The notes under the pieces are model-generated. The model did not search any database, had not been told where the DNA came from, and was given only the letters and a program-made list of their open reading frames with translations. Below, piece by piece: positions 36,214 to 42,536 of a DNA stretch of 60,893 bases (its first letter is position 1; each line of letters opens with the position of its first letter). Position numbers and translations under genes: made by a program. This DNA comes from Ignavibacteria bacterium (GTDB lineage Bacteria; Bacteroidota; Ignavibacteria; Kapaibacteriales; UBA2268): the NCBI GenBank assembly GCA_016844745.1, contig JAERMQ010000026.1, positions 1 to 60,893 of the forward strand, given 5' to 3'.

Positions 36214-36440
36214 ATAAAAGAGTAATCTTAGCATATTCCGGTGGGCTCGATACAACTTATTGCATTTTATACCTGATTGAGAAAGGATATGAAGTATATA
36301 CGGCTTTTGTTAATACAGGCGCAAATGATGAAAACGACTTAAAGATGATTAAGGAACGTGCATTATCATTGGGTTCAAATAAGCATTTTAATGTTAATGC
36401 CGAGAATAAGTTTTTTAACACTCAATCCAATCTTTCCTGA
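36210..36440 (+). pseudogene. argG: Truncated argininosuccinate synthase
   Basis: Only 76 codons of a gene that is normally about 400. The N-terminus is convincing: ATP-pyrophosphatase loop AYSGGLDTTYCI, TAFVNTGAND. Similarity to ArgG ends near KFFN (about residue 68); the last codons (TQSNLS, stop 36438-36440) look unrelated. What follows is intergenic sequence and then an FN3 gene of a different composition. The coding start overlaps the argF' stop (ATGA). So the operon was broken here, by deletion or by entry of the accessory island; another argG must exist if the cell makes arginine. Confidence 0.9.
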
Positions 36441-36499
36441 ACATAAATTAAATTTTCCTGCACACCCTTTATTATAATTTTACTCCCCAATATCTTCCC

Positions 36500-36525
36500 G
36501 TGAGGAAAAAATACTAATTCCTCAC
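36500..36525. terminator. Hairpin after the argG fragment
   Basis: GTGAGGAA (36500-36507) and TTCCTCAC (36518-36525) form a perfect 8-bp stem with a 10-nt loop. There is no T-run right after it, so it may be an attenuating hairpin rather than a full intrinsic terminator. Confidence 0.4.
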
Positions 36526-36582
36526 TGCAAAATACAATAAAAAACCTTCCCAAAATCTATCGCTGAAAAATAATTTTTATTT

Positions 36583-36616
36583 TTTGCTTGCATTTTAAAA
36601 TTATTTTGTATATTGC
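36583..36616 (+). promoter_or_regulatory. Candidate promoter for the FN3 gene
   Basis: TTTG-like element at 36583-36586 (tttttgc) and TATATTGC at 36609-36616, 22 nt apart, about 45 nt before ATG 36662. The -7 element is one base short of TAnnTTTG. Confidence 0.35.
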
Positions 36617-36661
36617 TTATTATCGGAGTGTTATTTGCAAATTATTTTATGAGAAAAATAT

Positions 36662-37279
36662 ATGCCTCGTGATTATATACCTGCAAAAGATACGGTTTTC
36701 CAAGACTGGCTGGGCAATTTCATTTCGATTGCCAATGCGAATCTTGCCACTCTTGGTTTAATTACCGGCGATTTAACTCCGCTAACTACCGACAAGACTA
36801 CTTTCGATACGAATTTGACTGATGCCGAAGCTAAAAAAGCCGCTTCCAAAGCCGCAACTCAGGCAAAGGATACTATCCGCAAGTCTGCCGAAGCCAAAGC
36901 CCGTGCATTAGTCAAGAGGATTCAGGCAAAAGCGGACGTTCCCAATGCACTGAAAGCACAATTGCAAATCACCGTGCCGGGAGCGACTCCACCACCGCCT
37001 GAAATACCTGTACCGCCTATAAATCTTGTTGCGAATATTGCCGGGACGGGAGCATATTTGCTTACCTGGGACAGAGCCGCCAACAGTCTGAACACTTTAT
37101 TTGTCATCGAGGCGAAAATCGGCGCCACTGCCGATTGGCTTCCTGTTTTTACTACTACGAAAACAAAATACGAGCATACCGGCAATCCCGCCGGCGTCGT
37201 TATTATGTACCGAGTGAAAGCACAGCGAGGCGAAATCCAAAGTCCACCAAGTAATGTGGCTGTGGTGAATGAGGGGTAG
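36662..37279 (+). CDS. Helical + fibronectin type III protein, function unknown
   Basis: 205 residues. Residues 1-110 are helical and alanine/lysine-rich (TDAEAKKAASKAATQAKDTI), a proline hinge follows (TPPPPEIPVPP), then an FN3 domain (NLVANIAGTGAYLLTWDRA, MYRVKAQRGEIQSPPSNVAVV). No signal peptide. Same layout as 26532-27467, and likewise noticeably richer in G+C than the surrounding genes. An intrinsic terminator follows at 37289. No function can be assigned. Confidence 0.7.
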   Translation: MPRDYIPAKDTVFQDWLGNFISIANANLATLGLITGDLTPLTTDKTTFDTNLTDAEAKKAASKAATQAKDTIRKSAEAKARALVKRIQAKADVPNALKAQLQITVPGATPPPPEIPVPPINLVANIAGTGAYLLTWDRAANSLNTLFVIEAKIGATADWLPVFTTTKTKYEHTGNPAGVVIMYRVKAQRGEIQSPPSNVAVVNEG

Positions 37280-37288
37280 TGGCGTTGC

Positions 37289-37316
37289 AATACATGCCGG
37301 GGGTGTATTTTTTTTT
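37289..37316 (+). terminator. Rho-independent terminator
   Basis: AATACA (37289-37294) pairs with TGTATT (37304-37309), extended by CC/GG in the loop region, and is followed at once by a run of T residues. Confidence 0.65.
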
Positions 37317-37351
37317 ATTTCTTGTTTTTTATTTATTTTGTTGGAGATTTT

Positions 37352-38212
37352 ATGAAAAATTTTTATTTGAGTATTATTGTAGTTGTCCCTCTTTTATTTC
37401 AATCATGTTGCACAATTTTTAATATTGGTTGTCCTTGTCCATTTGAACAAAAGGAATGGATGTCGGTTTCGCAAACAAAAATTGATAGTACTGGTTACAA
37501 TTTTGCATTGACACTATCAATCGCTGCAAAAGGTGATGCAGATTCATTACAACAAAAGATTAAAGCAAATGCTAATCTTTCCTCTGAAATTGAAATGAAT
37601 AAATTTAATAATGAACGGAAAAAAGAAGACAGTAAGGTGGAGGTGACACAAGAATTTTATCAGAAATGGACTGCTATAACAGCTGCAATGTGCAATACAT
37701 TTGTTATTATACATGATAGTAATATAGATCAAGATACTAAAATTCAATGTTCTAAAGATTTAAGGGAGTATTCAAAAATGCTGGCTAATATTGGATTTAA
37801 TTTGAAAGAATCCCGTGATTCAATCATCAACTATCAATCTGAACATTATATTATTGAAGGTCTGCCCGATAACTTATTTGCTATAATTCCAGGGTCTGAA
37901 ATTATTGCAGAAATAAAAAATGATTATGTTATATTTATTTTAAAAAATGTTTCTCTTACTGATGGTTTTTTAAAAAAAATTGAAGTTTATAATCAGCCTA
38001 GCAATAAAAATCTAACAATAGATATATCAAAATTAAATACTTTTAAAATTCCAATGGTTACTGGAAGAAATTATCTAAGATTCAATTTTTTGAATTCCAA
38101 TAATAAATATTTATATTTAGCTCCATATATGATTAATTCAAACCATCCTTTTAAGGGAATGACAATTGATTGTAGTAATTCTCTGGGTTGTTGTTTAAGA
38201 ATAACAAAATAA
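37352..38212 (+). CDS. Lipoprotein of unknown function, first gene of the TIR cluster
   Basis: 286 residues. Signal VVVPLLFQSCC gives a Bacteroidota-type lipobox with the Cys at about 19-20, then a Cys-rich stretch (CTIFNIGCPCPF). Residues 70-150 are helical and charged, with a beta-rich C-terminal half. I do not recognise the family. GGAG (37343-37346) before ATG 37352 fixes the start. Base composition is more AT-rich than the upstream FN3 gene and matches the next two genes, so the three look like one transferred unit. Possible role: envelope sensor. Confidence 0.65.
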   Translation: MKNFYLSIIVVVPLLFQSCCTIFNIGCPCPFEQKEWMSVSQTKIDSTGYNFALTLSIAAKGDADSLQQKIKANANLSSEIEMNKFNNERKKEDSKVEVTQEFYQKWTAITAAMCNTFVIIHDSNIDQDTKIQCSKDLREYSKMLANIGFNLKESRDSIINYQSEHYIIEGLPDNLFAIIPGSEIIAEIKNDYVIFILKNVSLTDGFLKKIEVYNQPSNKNLTIDISKLNTFKIPMVTGRNYLRFNFLNSNNKYLYLAPYMINSNHPFKGMTIDCSNSLGCCLRITK

Positions 38213-38255
38213 TAACGATAATTTTATCTAAGTATAACTTATTTGCATAACAAAA

Positions 38256-39329
38256 ATGAAAAAAAAAGATATTTCTCAAAACGATAATAATTCTGATGAA
38301 AATAATTTAAACTCTCAATCTAGAATACCATTTGTATTTATTAGTCACGATACAAGAGATGCAAAATTAGCAGAAATCTTTAGTGAACTTATTCGAAAAG
38401 TAAGCTCTGGTATGTTAACTTGTTTTATATCCTCTGATAAGAAAGGTGAACAAGGCATTGAATTTGGCCAAGAATGGTATCCCACAATAATAAAAAAACT
38501 CAATGAAGCAACTGATATAGTTGCTTTACTAACTAGTAATAGCATCGATAGACCATGGATTCTATTTGAAACTGGGATAGCAAAAGGTAATAAAAATAAA
38601 ACTACAATATTTGGTATAGCATTAGGTATATCTTTAAATAAAGTTACAACATCAGGACCATTTGCACAATTTCAAAATTCAAGTGATGATGAGGATGATT
38701 TATTAAAAGTAATTTTTCATCTTTGTAAACAAATTTCTGGATTAAATCCAGATAAAGAAATAGCAACAATTCTTGTTAAAGAATTTATTACTAAGAAGAA
38801 TGATTTTCTAAAAAATAGACCTATAGTAAAAAAAGAAGATGAAAAAGAAGAATCAGTTATAATTAAGTTATTTGAAGAATTGAAAATGATGAATCAGGAT
38901 TTGACTTTTAAAATTCAGGATAGATTAGAACCTGAATATAGAAGTAGAAAAATGAAATTTCACCCGAAATATTTGCATGATTTAATTCAATCTTCAAAAG
39001 AAATTAATCCTGAAACAGTTTTTTTAATAATGATTTCATTTTTTAAAGAAGAGATGCCATGGATTTATTCTTTAGGTTTAGAAACATATAATCTATTAAA
39101 AAAATCAAATTCTGAAAAGGAAATAAATGATTCTTTTAAAGAATTGGAAAGAATCCTTTTGTATACAATTAGAGGGCCATTGAAAGAACTTTTTAGAATT
39201 GATAAAGAATTTTATTATAATTTAGAAGAATTCCATTTTGAATTTAAAAGAATTTATTTAGAGATAATAAATTCAAAGCAATATAAAAATGATTCGAATA
39301 TGGTTGACAAAAATGAGAAATTAATTTAA
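38256..39329 (+). CDS. TIR-domain protein
   Basis: 357 residues. TIR domain about 23-150: VFISHDTRDAKLAEIFSELI start, YPTIIKKLNEATDIVALLTSNS, and WILFETGIAKG with Glu105, the position of the catalytic glutamate in NAD-cleaving TIR enzymes. Residues about 205-357 are helical (coiled, lysine/glutamate-rich) with no recognised fold. Bacterial TIR proteins of this form often act in phage defence by NAD depletion or by making a signal nucleotide. No SIR2, SLOG or Thoeris partner is adjacent; the partners here are an unrecognised lipoprotein and an unrecognised repeat protein. Confidence 0.85.
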   Translation: MKKKDISQNDNNSDENNLNSQSRIPFVFISHDTRDAKLAEIFSELIRKVSSGMLTCFISSDKKGEQGIEFGQEWYPTIIKKLNEATDIVALLTSNSIDRPWILFETGIAKGNKNKTTIFGIALGISLNKVTTSGPFAQFQNSSDDEDDLLKVIFHLCKQISGLNPDKEIATILVKEFITKKNDFLKNRPIVKKEDEKEESVIIKLFEELKMMNQDLTFKIQDRLEPEYRSRKMKFHPKYLHDLIQSSKEINPETVFLIMISFFKEEMPWIYSLGLETYNLLKKSNSEKEINDSFKELERILLYTIRGPLKELFRIDKEFYYNLEEFHFEFKRIYLEIINSKQYKNDSNMVDKNEKLI

Positions 39330-39365
39330 TTACAAAAATTATCAATAATTTATTGGAGAATTATT

Positions 39366-40472
39366 ATGACTCAATTTTATATTTCATTTTATGGGCATAT
39401 TCTTGATGAATATGTTCTTAATAATAGTTGGGGTGACTTTAGGGAGAACCTTTCTAGAGATTTTATAATAAAAAATATAATGATTACTTTCCAATCTTCT
39501 ATCGCCTCCAGATATAAAAGAGGTTTTTCTAGGCTTAGATTTATTTTAGAATGTTCTAATGATGATACTTCATCTAATAGAAAAGATCAAATCGTAGAAT
39601 ATTTTAAGAAAAAGGGACTTAAATTGACTTATTGTGTAAGAGGAGATCCTTCGATTGTTAAAAAAGAATTAACATCTCACATTTTGGATAATTCAATTAT
39701 GAATGATTTTTTAAATGTCGTTTTAAATAATGAAGTCGACTTAGAAAATATTAAGATTACATATGACAATGTTTCTTATTTTAAAGATAAAAAATTACCT
39801 TCAAAAGCCGAATTTTCATTAGTAGGGGAAATTTCTAATATCAAACAATGTGAAAATGAAGTAGATCAAATTCTATTAAAAAGTACAATACCTTTACTTT
39901 CTTACCCCAAAAAACTTTCAACAGATTTTTCAAAGTATAAAATTAAGATTTCAGGAGATATTATTGATAAAAAATTGATGAATGAATTCTCGAAAATTAC
40001 AGATTTAGATGGTTCTGAAATTGAAAATATTATTATAAGTTATCCATCATCCAAAATTTACCATAATAACCAAGAAAAATCAATATTGGAATTTACTTTA
40101 TTAACAAAAAATTTTAATGTTAGTATCAATGAAATTCGAAAGATAATATCTGAAGCAAATTGTATCTATATATATTCTATTTTGGAAAAAAATTATAGAA
40201 AAATTGGAATTCAAACAATAAGAAATAATGAATCTGTCCATATCTTTATCGATAATTTGACAGATAAACTATTGAATTTTGAAAATCTTGATATTTCAGA
40301 TTTTTCAATTATGGTACAAGATTTAGATTTTTTTGCAAGATATCTTGATAAATTTATTATTAAAGGATACTTAGAATATGATGATTCTGATAGTGAGAAT
40401 ATAAAAAGAATTTTGGGAGATTTTAATATTACAACTTTAACTACTTCTGAAATATTTATCAACACTATTTAG
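39366..40472 (+). CDS. Unrecognised protein with four internal repeats, partner of the TIR gene
   Basis: 368 residues, no signal or membrane helix, and no family I recognise. Four diverged copies of a module of about 90 residues are visible, each opening with a strand then ILD/IID/LTD and a helix, then I-x-N-I-x-I-x-Y (FYGHILDEYVLNNS; ELTSHILDNSIMNDF; IKISGDIIDKKLMNEF; VHIFIDNLTDKLLNF). Each module ends in a second helix and strand (for example EVDQILLKSTIPLL), a beta-alpha-beta pattern. GGAG precedes the ATG, 36 nt after the TIR gene. Likely co-transcribed with it; a sensor or ligand-binding role for the TIR protein is inferred. Confidence 0.6.
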   Translation: MTQFYISFYGHILDEYVLNNSWGDFRENLSRDFIIKNIMITFQSSIASRYKRGFSRLRFILECSNDDTSSNRKDQIVEYFKKKGLKLTYCVRGDPSIVKKELTSHILDNSIMNDFLNVVLNNEVDLENIKITYDNVSYFKDKKLPSKAEFSLVGEISNIKQCENEVDQILLKSTIPLLSYPKKLSTDFSKYKIKISGDIIDKKLMNEFSKITDLDGSEIENIIISYPSSKIYHNNQEKSILEFTLLTKNFNVSINEIRKIISEANCIYIYSILEKNYRKIGIQTIRNNESVHIFIDNLTDKLLNFENLDISDFSIMVQDLDFFARYLDKFIIKGYLEYDDSDSENIKRILGDFNITTLTTSEIFINTI

Positions 40473-40493
40473 AAACTAACAGTCTGTTAAGTT

Positions 40494-41025
40494 ATGACTA
40501 AAGATGCCTATTACTTTTCCCATGATGCATAAGCACGTCATGACGAGAAAATACTTGAGCTAAGGGCAGAACTTGAAGAGTGGAGAGTTGAGAGTGGAAA
40601 GTGGAGAGTTGAGAGTGGAAAGTTGAGAGTTGAGAGTGGAAAGTTGAGAGTGGAGAGTGGAGAGTGGAGAGTGGAGAGTGGTGAGTGGTGAGTGGAAAGT
40701 TGAAAGTGGAGAGTTGAAAGTGGAGAGTGGAGAGTTAGATATAATCCAATTCTAATCTAAAATTTCACTATCAACTATCAATTATCAACTATCAACTGTA
40801 GTTAGTGGAGAGTGGAGAGTTGAAAGTGGAGAGTGGAGAGTTGAAAGTGGAGAGTGGAGAGTGGAGAGTGGAGGGTGGAGAGTGGAAATACTGCTGCTCA
40901 CCCGGGAACAATTAAAGGAAAAAAGCAAAGATAATCCAAACAATAAAAATGCGTCTTTTTCGTATATGGGCTTGAGAAATGCTCAAGGCCGAGCAAAGAT
41001 TGAGCAATCAAAAAAGAAAGGATGA
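40494..41025 (+). pseudogene. DUF4373/Lin1244-like gene remnant invaded by a minisatellite
   Basis: ATG 40494 opens MTKDAYYFSHDA, then TAA (40530-40532), then in the same frame ARHDEKILELRAELEE. This matches the start of plasmid/phage replication-type DUF4373 proteins, with one codon turned to stop. At about 40577 the frame runs into a gagagt-type repeat array. After the array an open frame from 40891 reads LTREQLKEKSKDN then NASFSYMGLRNAQGRAKIEQ and stops at 41023-41025, which looks like the gene's original C-terminus. The middle is lost. It is a marker of a former mobile element. Confidence 0.65.
40577..40887. repeat. gtggagagttgagagtggaaagt minisatellite
   Basis: A long array of 7-8 nt words (gtggaga, gttgaga, gtggaaa, gttgaaa) in two blocks, 40577-40736 and 40803-40887, separated by tcaactatcaattatcaac words. 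The same words occur at 41733-41770 and, in reverse orientation, at 42142-42178. Confidence 0.93.
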
Positions 41026-41165
41026 CGAATATGGAAGTAGTTAAGAAGAATGAAGAAGTAGTTAAGAAGAATGAAGAATCTTCTCAAAAGAGTGTGGAAG
41101 AAGGTAAAGCGGCATCTCAAAGGGCAACTCAGATGCTTAATCCTGAAGGAAAAAAGATAAAATAA
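41022..41165 (+). CDS. Small 47-residue protein overlapping the DUF4373 remnant
   Basis: ATG 41022 overlaps the preceding TGA as ATGA, so the pair was once translationally coupled. It reads MTNMEVVKKNEEVVKKNEE then SSQKSVEEGKAASQRATQML. VVKKNEE is duplicated by an exact 21-bp direct repeat. It is charged and helical. It may be a surviving small gene of the old element; function unknown. Confidence 0.45.
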   Translation: MTNMEVVKKNEEVVKKNEESSQKSVEEGKAASQRATQMLNPEGKKIK

Positions 41166-41217
41166 TCCTTTTTGTTTTGACATTAAAAGTAATAAGTAAA
41201 ATTAAGTCGAGTGAACT

Positions 41218-41439
41218 ATGAATGTTCTTGAAATAGAAAAAGAAATTTTAAGTCTTGATTTGGAGAATCAGCTTTACCTTGCCAATTCCCTTTTTTCACA
41301 TATTGAAAAAATTAGCGATATTGATTTTGAAGATGAATGGAACGATTTGGCAGAAGCACGGTTGCAGGAATATGAAAAAGGAATTGCAAATCTTACGGGC
41401 AGCGAAGCTGTTTTGAAAATGATGAAAGAAAATTATTAA
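41218..41439 (+). CDS. Addiction-module antitoxin (CHP02574 type)
   Basis: 73 residues: IEKEILSLDLENQLYLANSL, then DEWNDLAEARLQEYEKG, matching the short acidic 'putative addiction module component' family. Its stop overlaps the toxin start (TAATG), the normal coupling in such pairs. It should bind and neutralise the toxin and repress the pair. Confidence 0.85.
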   Translation: MNVLEIEKEILSLDLENQLYLANSLFSHIEKISDIDFEDEWNDLAEARLQEYEKGIANLTGSEAVLKMMKENY

Positions 41440-41735
41440 TGGAAACCATTAGTTTTCATTCCGGTGCAATTGATGATTTAAAAAATACGCTTGAATATTA
41501 TAAAGACATTAGCCAGGATTTATTAGGCAGATTTAAAGCAGAATTTGAAATAAGACTACATGTAATATCTCAATCCCCTAAAATATTCCAAAAAACAAGG
41601 AAAAATATACGGAAATGCAAAATGAATAAATTCCCGTTTCATATTATTTTCCAGGAATATGATGAATTTATTTTAATATTGGCAATAGCTCATTTCAAAA
41701 GGAAGCCAGGTTATTGGAAGAAGAGAAAAAGTTGA
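41439..41735 (+). CDS. RelE/ParE-family toxin
   Basis: 98 residues. Typical elements: FHSGAIDDLKNTLEYYKDIS at the start, FPFHIIFQEYDEFI and ILAIAHFKRKPGYWKKR at the end. Toxins of this fold cleave mRNA on the ribosome or poison gyrase; this one is closer to ParE by eye. It likely helps to keep the surrounding accessory island. Confidence 0.85.
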   Translation: METISFHSGAIDDLKNTLEYYKDISQDLLGRFKAEFEIRLHVISQSPKIFQKTRKNIRKCKMNKFPFHIIFQEYDEFILILAIAHFKRKPGYWKKRKS

Positions 41736-41770
41736 GAGTGGAAAGTTGAGAGTGTAGAGTTGAGAGTTAT
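41733..41770. repeat. gttgagagtggaaagt minisatellite fragment
   Basis: Four to five words of the same type as at 40577-40887, placed between the convergent toxin and S23-type genes and overlapping the 3' end of each. Confidence 0.85.
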
Positions 41771-42129
41771 TTTTTGGTTAGATTGGATTTTGAAGTTTTT
41801 ATGATTGATATTAACATTCTTTTTAGTTCTTCAATTAAGTTTAGGTAATGCTCATAATCAAATTGAGCCAGCTTTGATTCTTTAAAAAGTAAAAGCCAAT
41901 ACTCCGTTTCCTGAGCTTCTTTTAAAGCTATTGACATTTTTGAAATGAAATCCGGCTTTGATTGAGCTTGCTGAGCCTCCTGCACATTAGCTCCAATGCT
42001 TGTCCCACTTCTAAGAATCTGTTTGGAAAGAACAAACTCCTTTTGTTCTGTAAGCTGCTTATAAAGTTTAATAACCTCGACAGCAAACTTAAAACTTTTA
42101 TCTTTAACTGTACTTTTTTCCATAAACAT
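41767..42129 (-). CDS. Four-helix-bundle (23S rRNA intervening-sequence type) protein
   Basis: 120 residues with the standard markers: FKFAVEVIKLYKQL, LSKQILRSGTSIGANVQEA, DFISKMSIALKEAQETEYWL. This family is encoded in rRNA intervening sequences and, in Bacteroidota, widely as stand-alone genes near repeats. Molecular role is unknown. The start could be Met1 (42129) or Met3 (42123). Confidence 0.9.
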   Translation of the reverse strand: MFMEKSTVKDKSFKFAVEVIKLYKQLTEQKEFVLSKQILRSGTSIGANVQEAQQAQSKPDFISKMSIALKEAQETEYWLLLFKESKLAQFDYEHYLNLIEELKRMLISIIKTSKSNLTKK

Positions 42130-42536
42130 AATTACAAAAAATTCTCCACTTTCCCCTCTCCATTCTCAACTATCCACTAAAATCAGAATTTAGCTGGGAA
42201 GGTTATGGGAACTTTTGGGCGAAACAACTGGTATCCTTTTGCCGGAATAAACAAACCTGTTATTAGGTAGCCTATTTTATAAAATCTACTCATAGTTGCT
42301 CCCATTTAAATGAATCTAATTTTATTCAAAATAAACCAATATCAAGATGTCCAACAATTTCTACAATTTAATTGAATGAATCGTACTATCCAAACCTTTT
42401 TATTTGGTAAAAGTAAGAAATTTTGAAAATTGAATCAAAGGCTTATGAGCTGATAGATTGATAGGCTGCCATGTGATATTTATATTCTAAATTTCCGAAA
42501 AATTAAAGCAAATTCCTAAAGATATTACGGAAAACA
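42130..42536. other. Intergenic stretch with minisatellite words
   Basis: 42142-42178 carries the reverse complement of the gtggagag/gttgaga words. The rest shows no gene with support; a 36-codon frame at 42183-42293 on the minus strand is not convincing. Confidence 0.5.

Noticed and set aside
40577..40887. Could the gtggagag array be a CRISPR?
   Set aside because: Units are 7-8 nt words without unique spacers of constant length, so it is a minisatellite.
42183..42293. 36-codon minus-strand frame (MSRFYKIGYLITG...)
   Set aside because: It has an ATG and a stop but no family resemblance, no partner and a length expected by chance in this composition.
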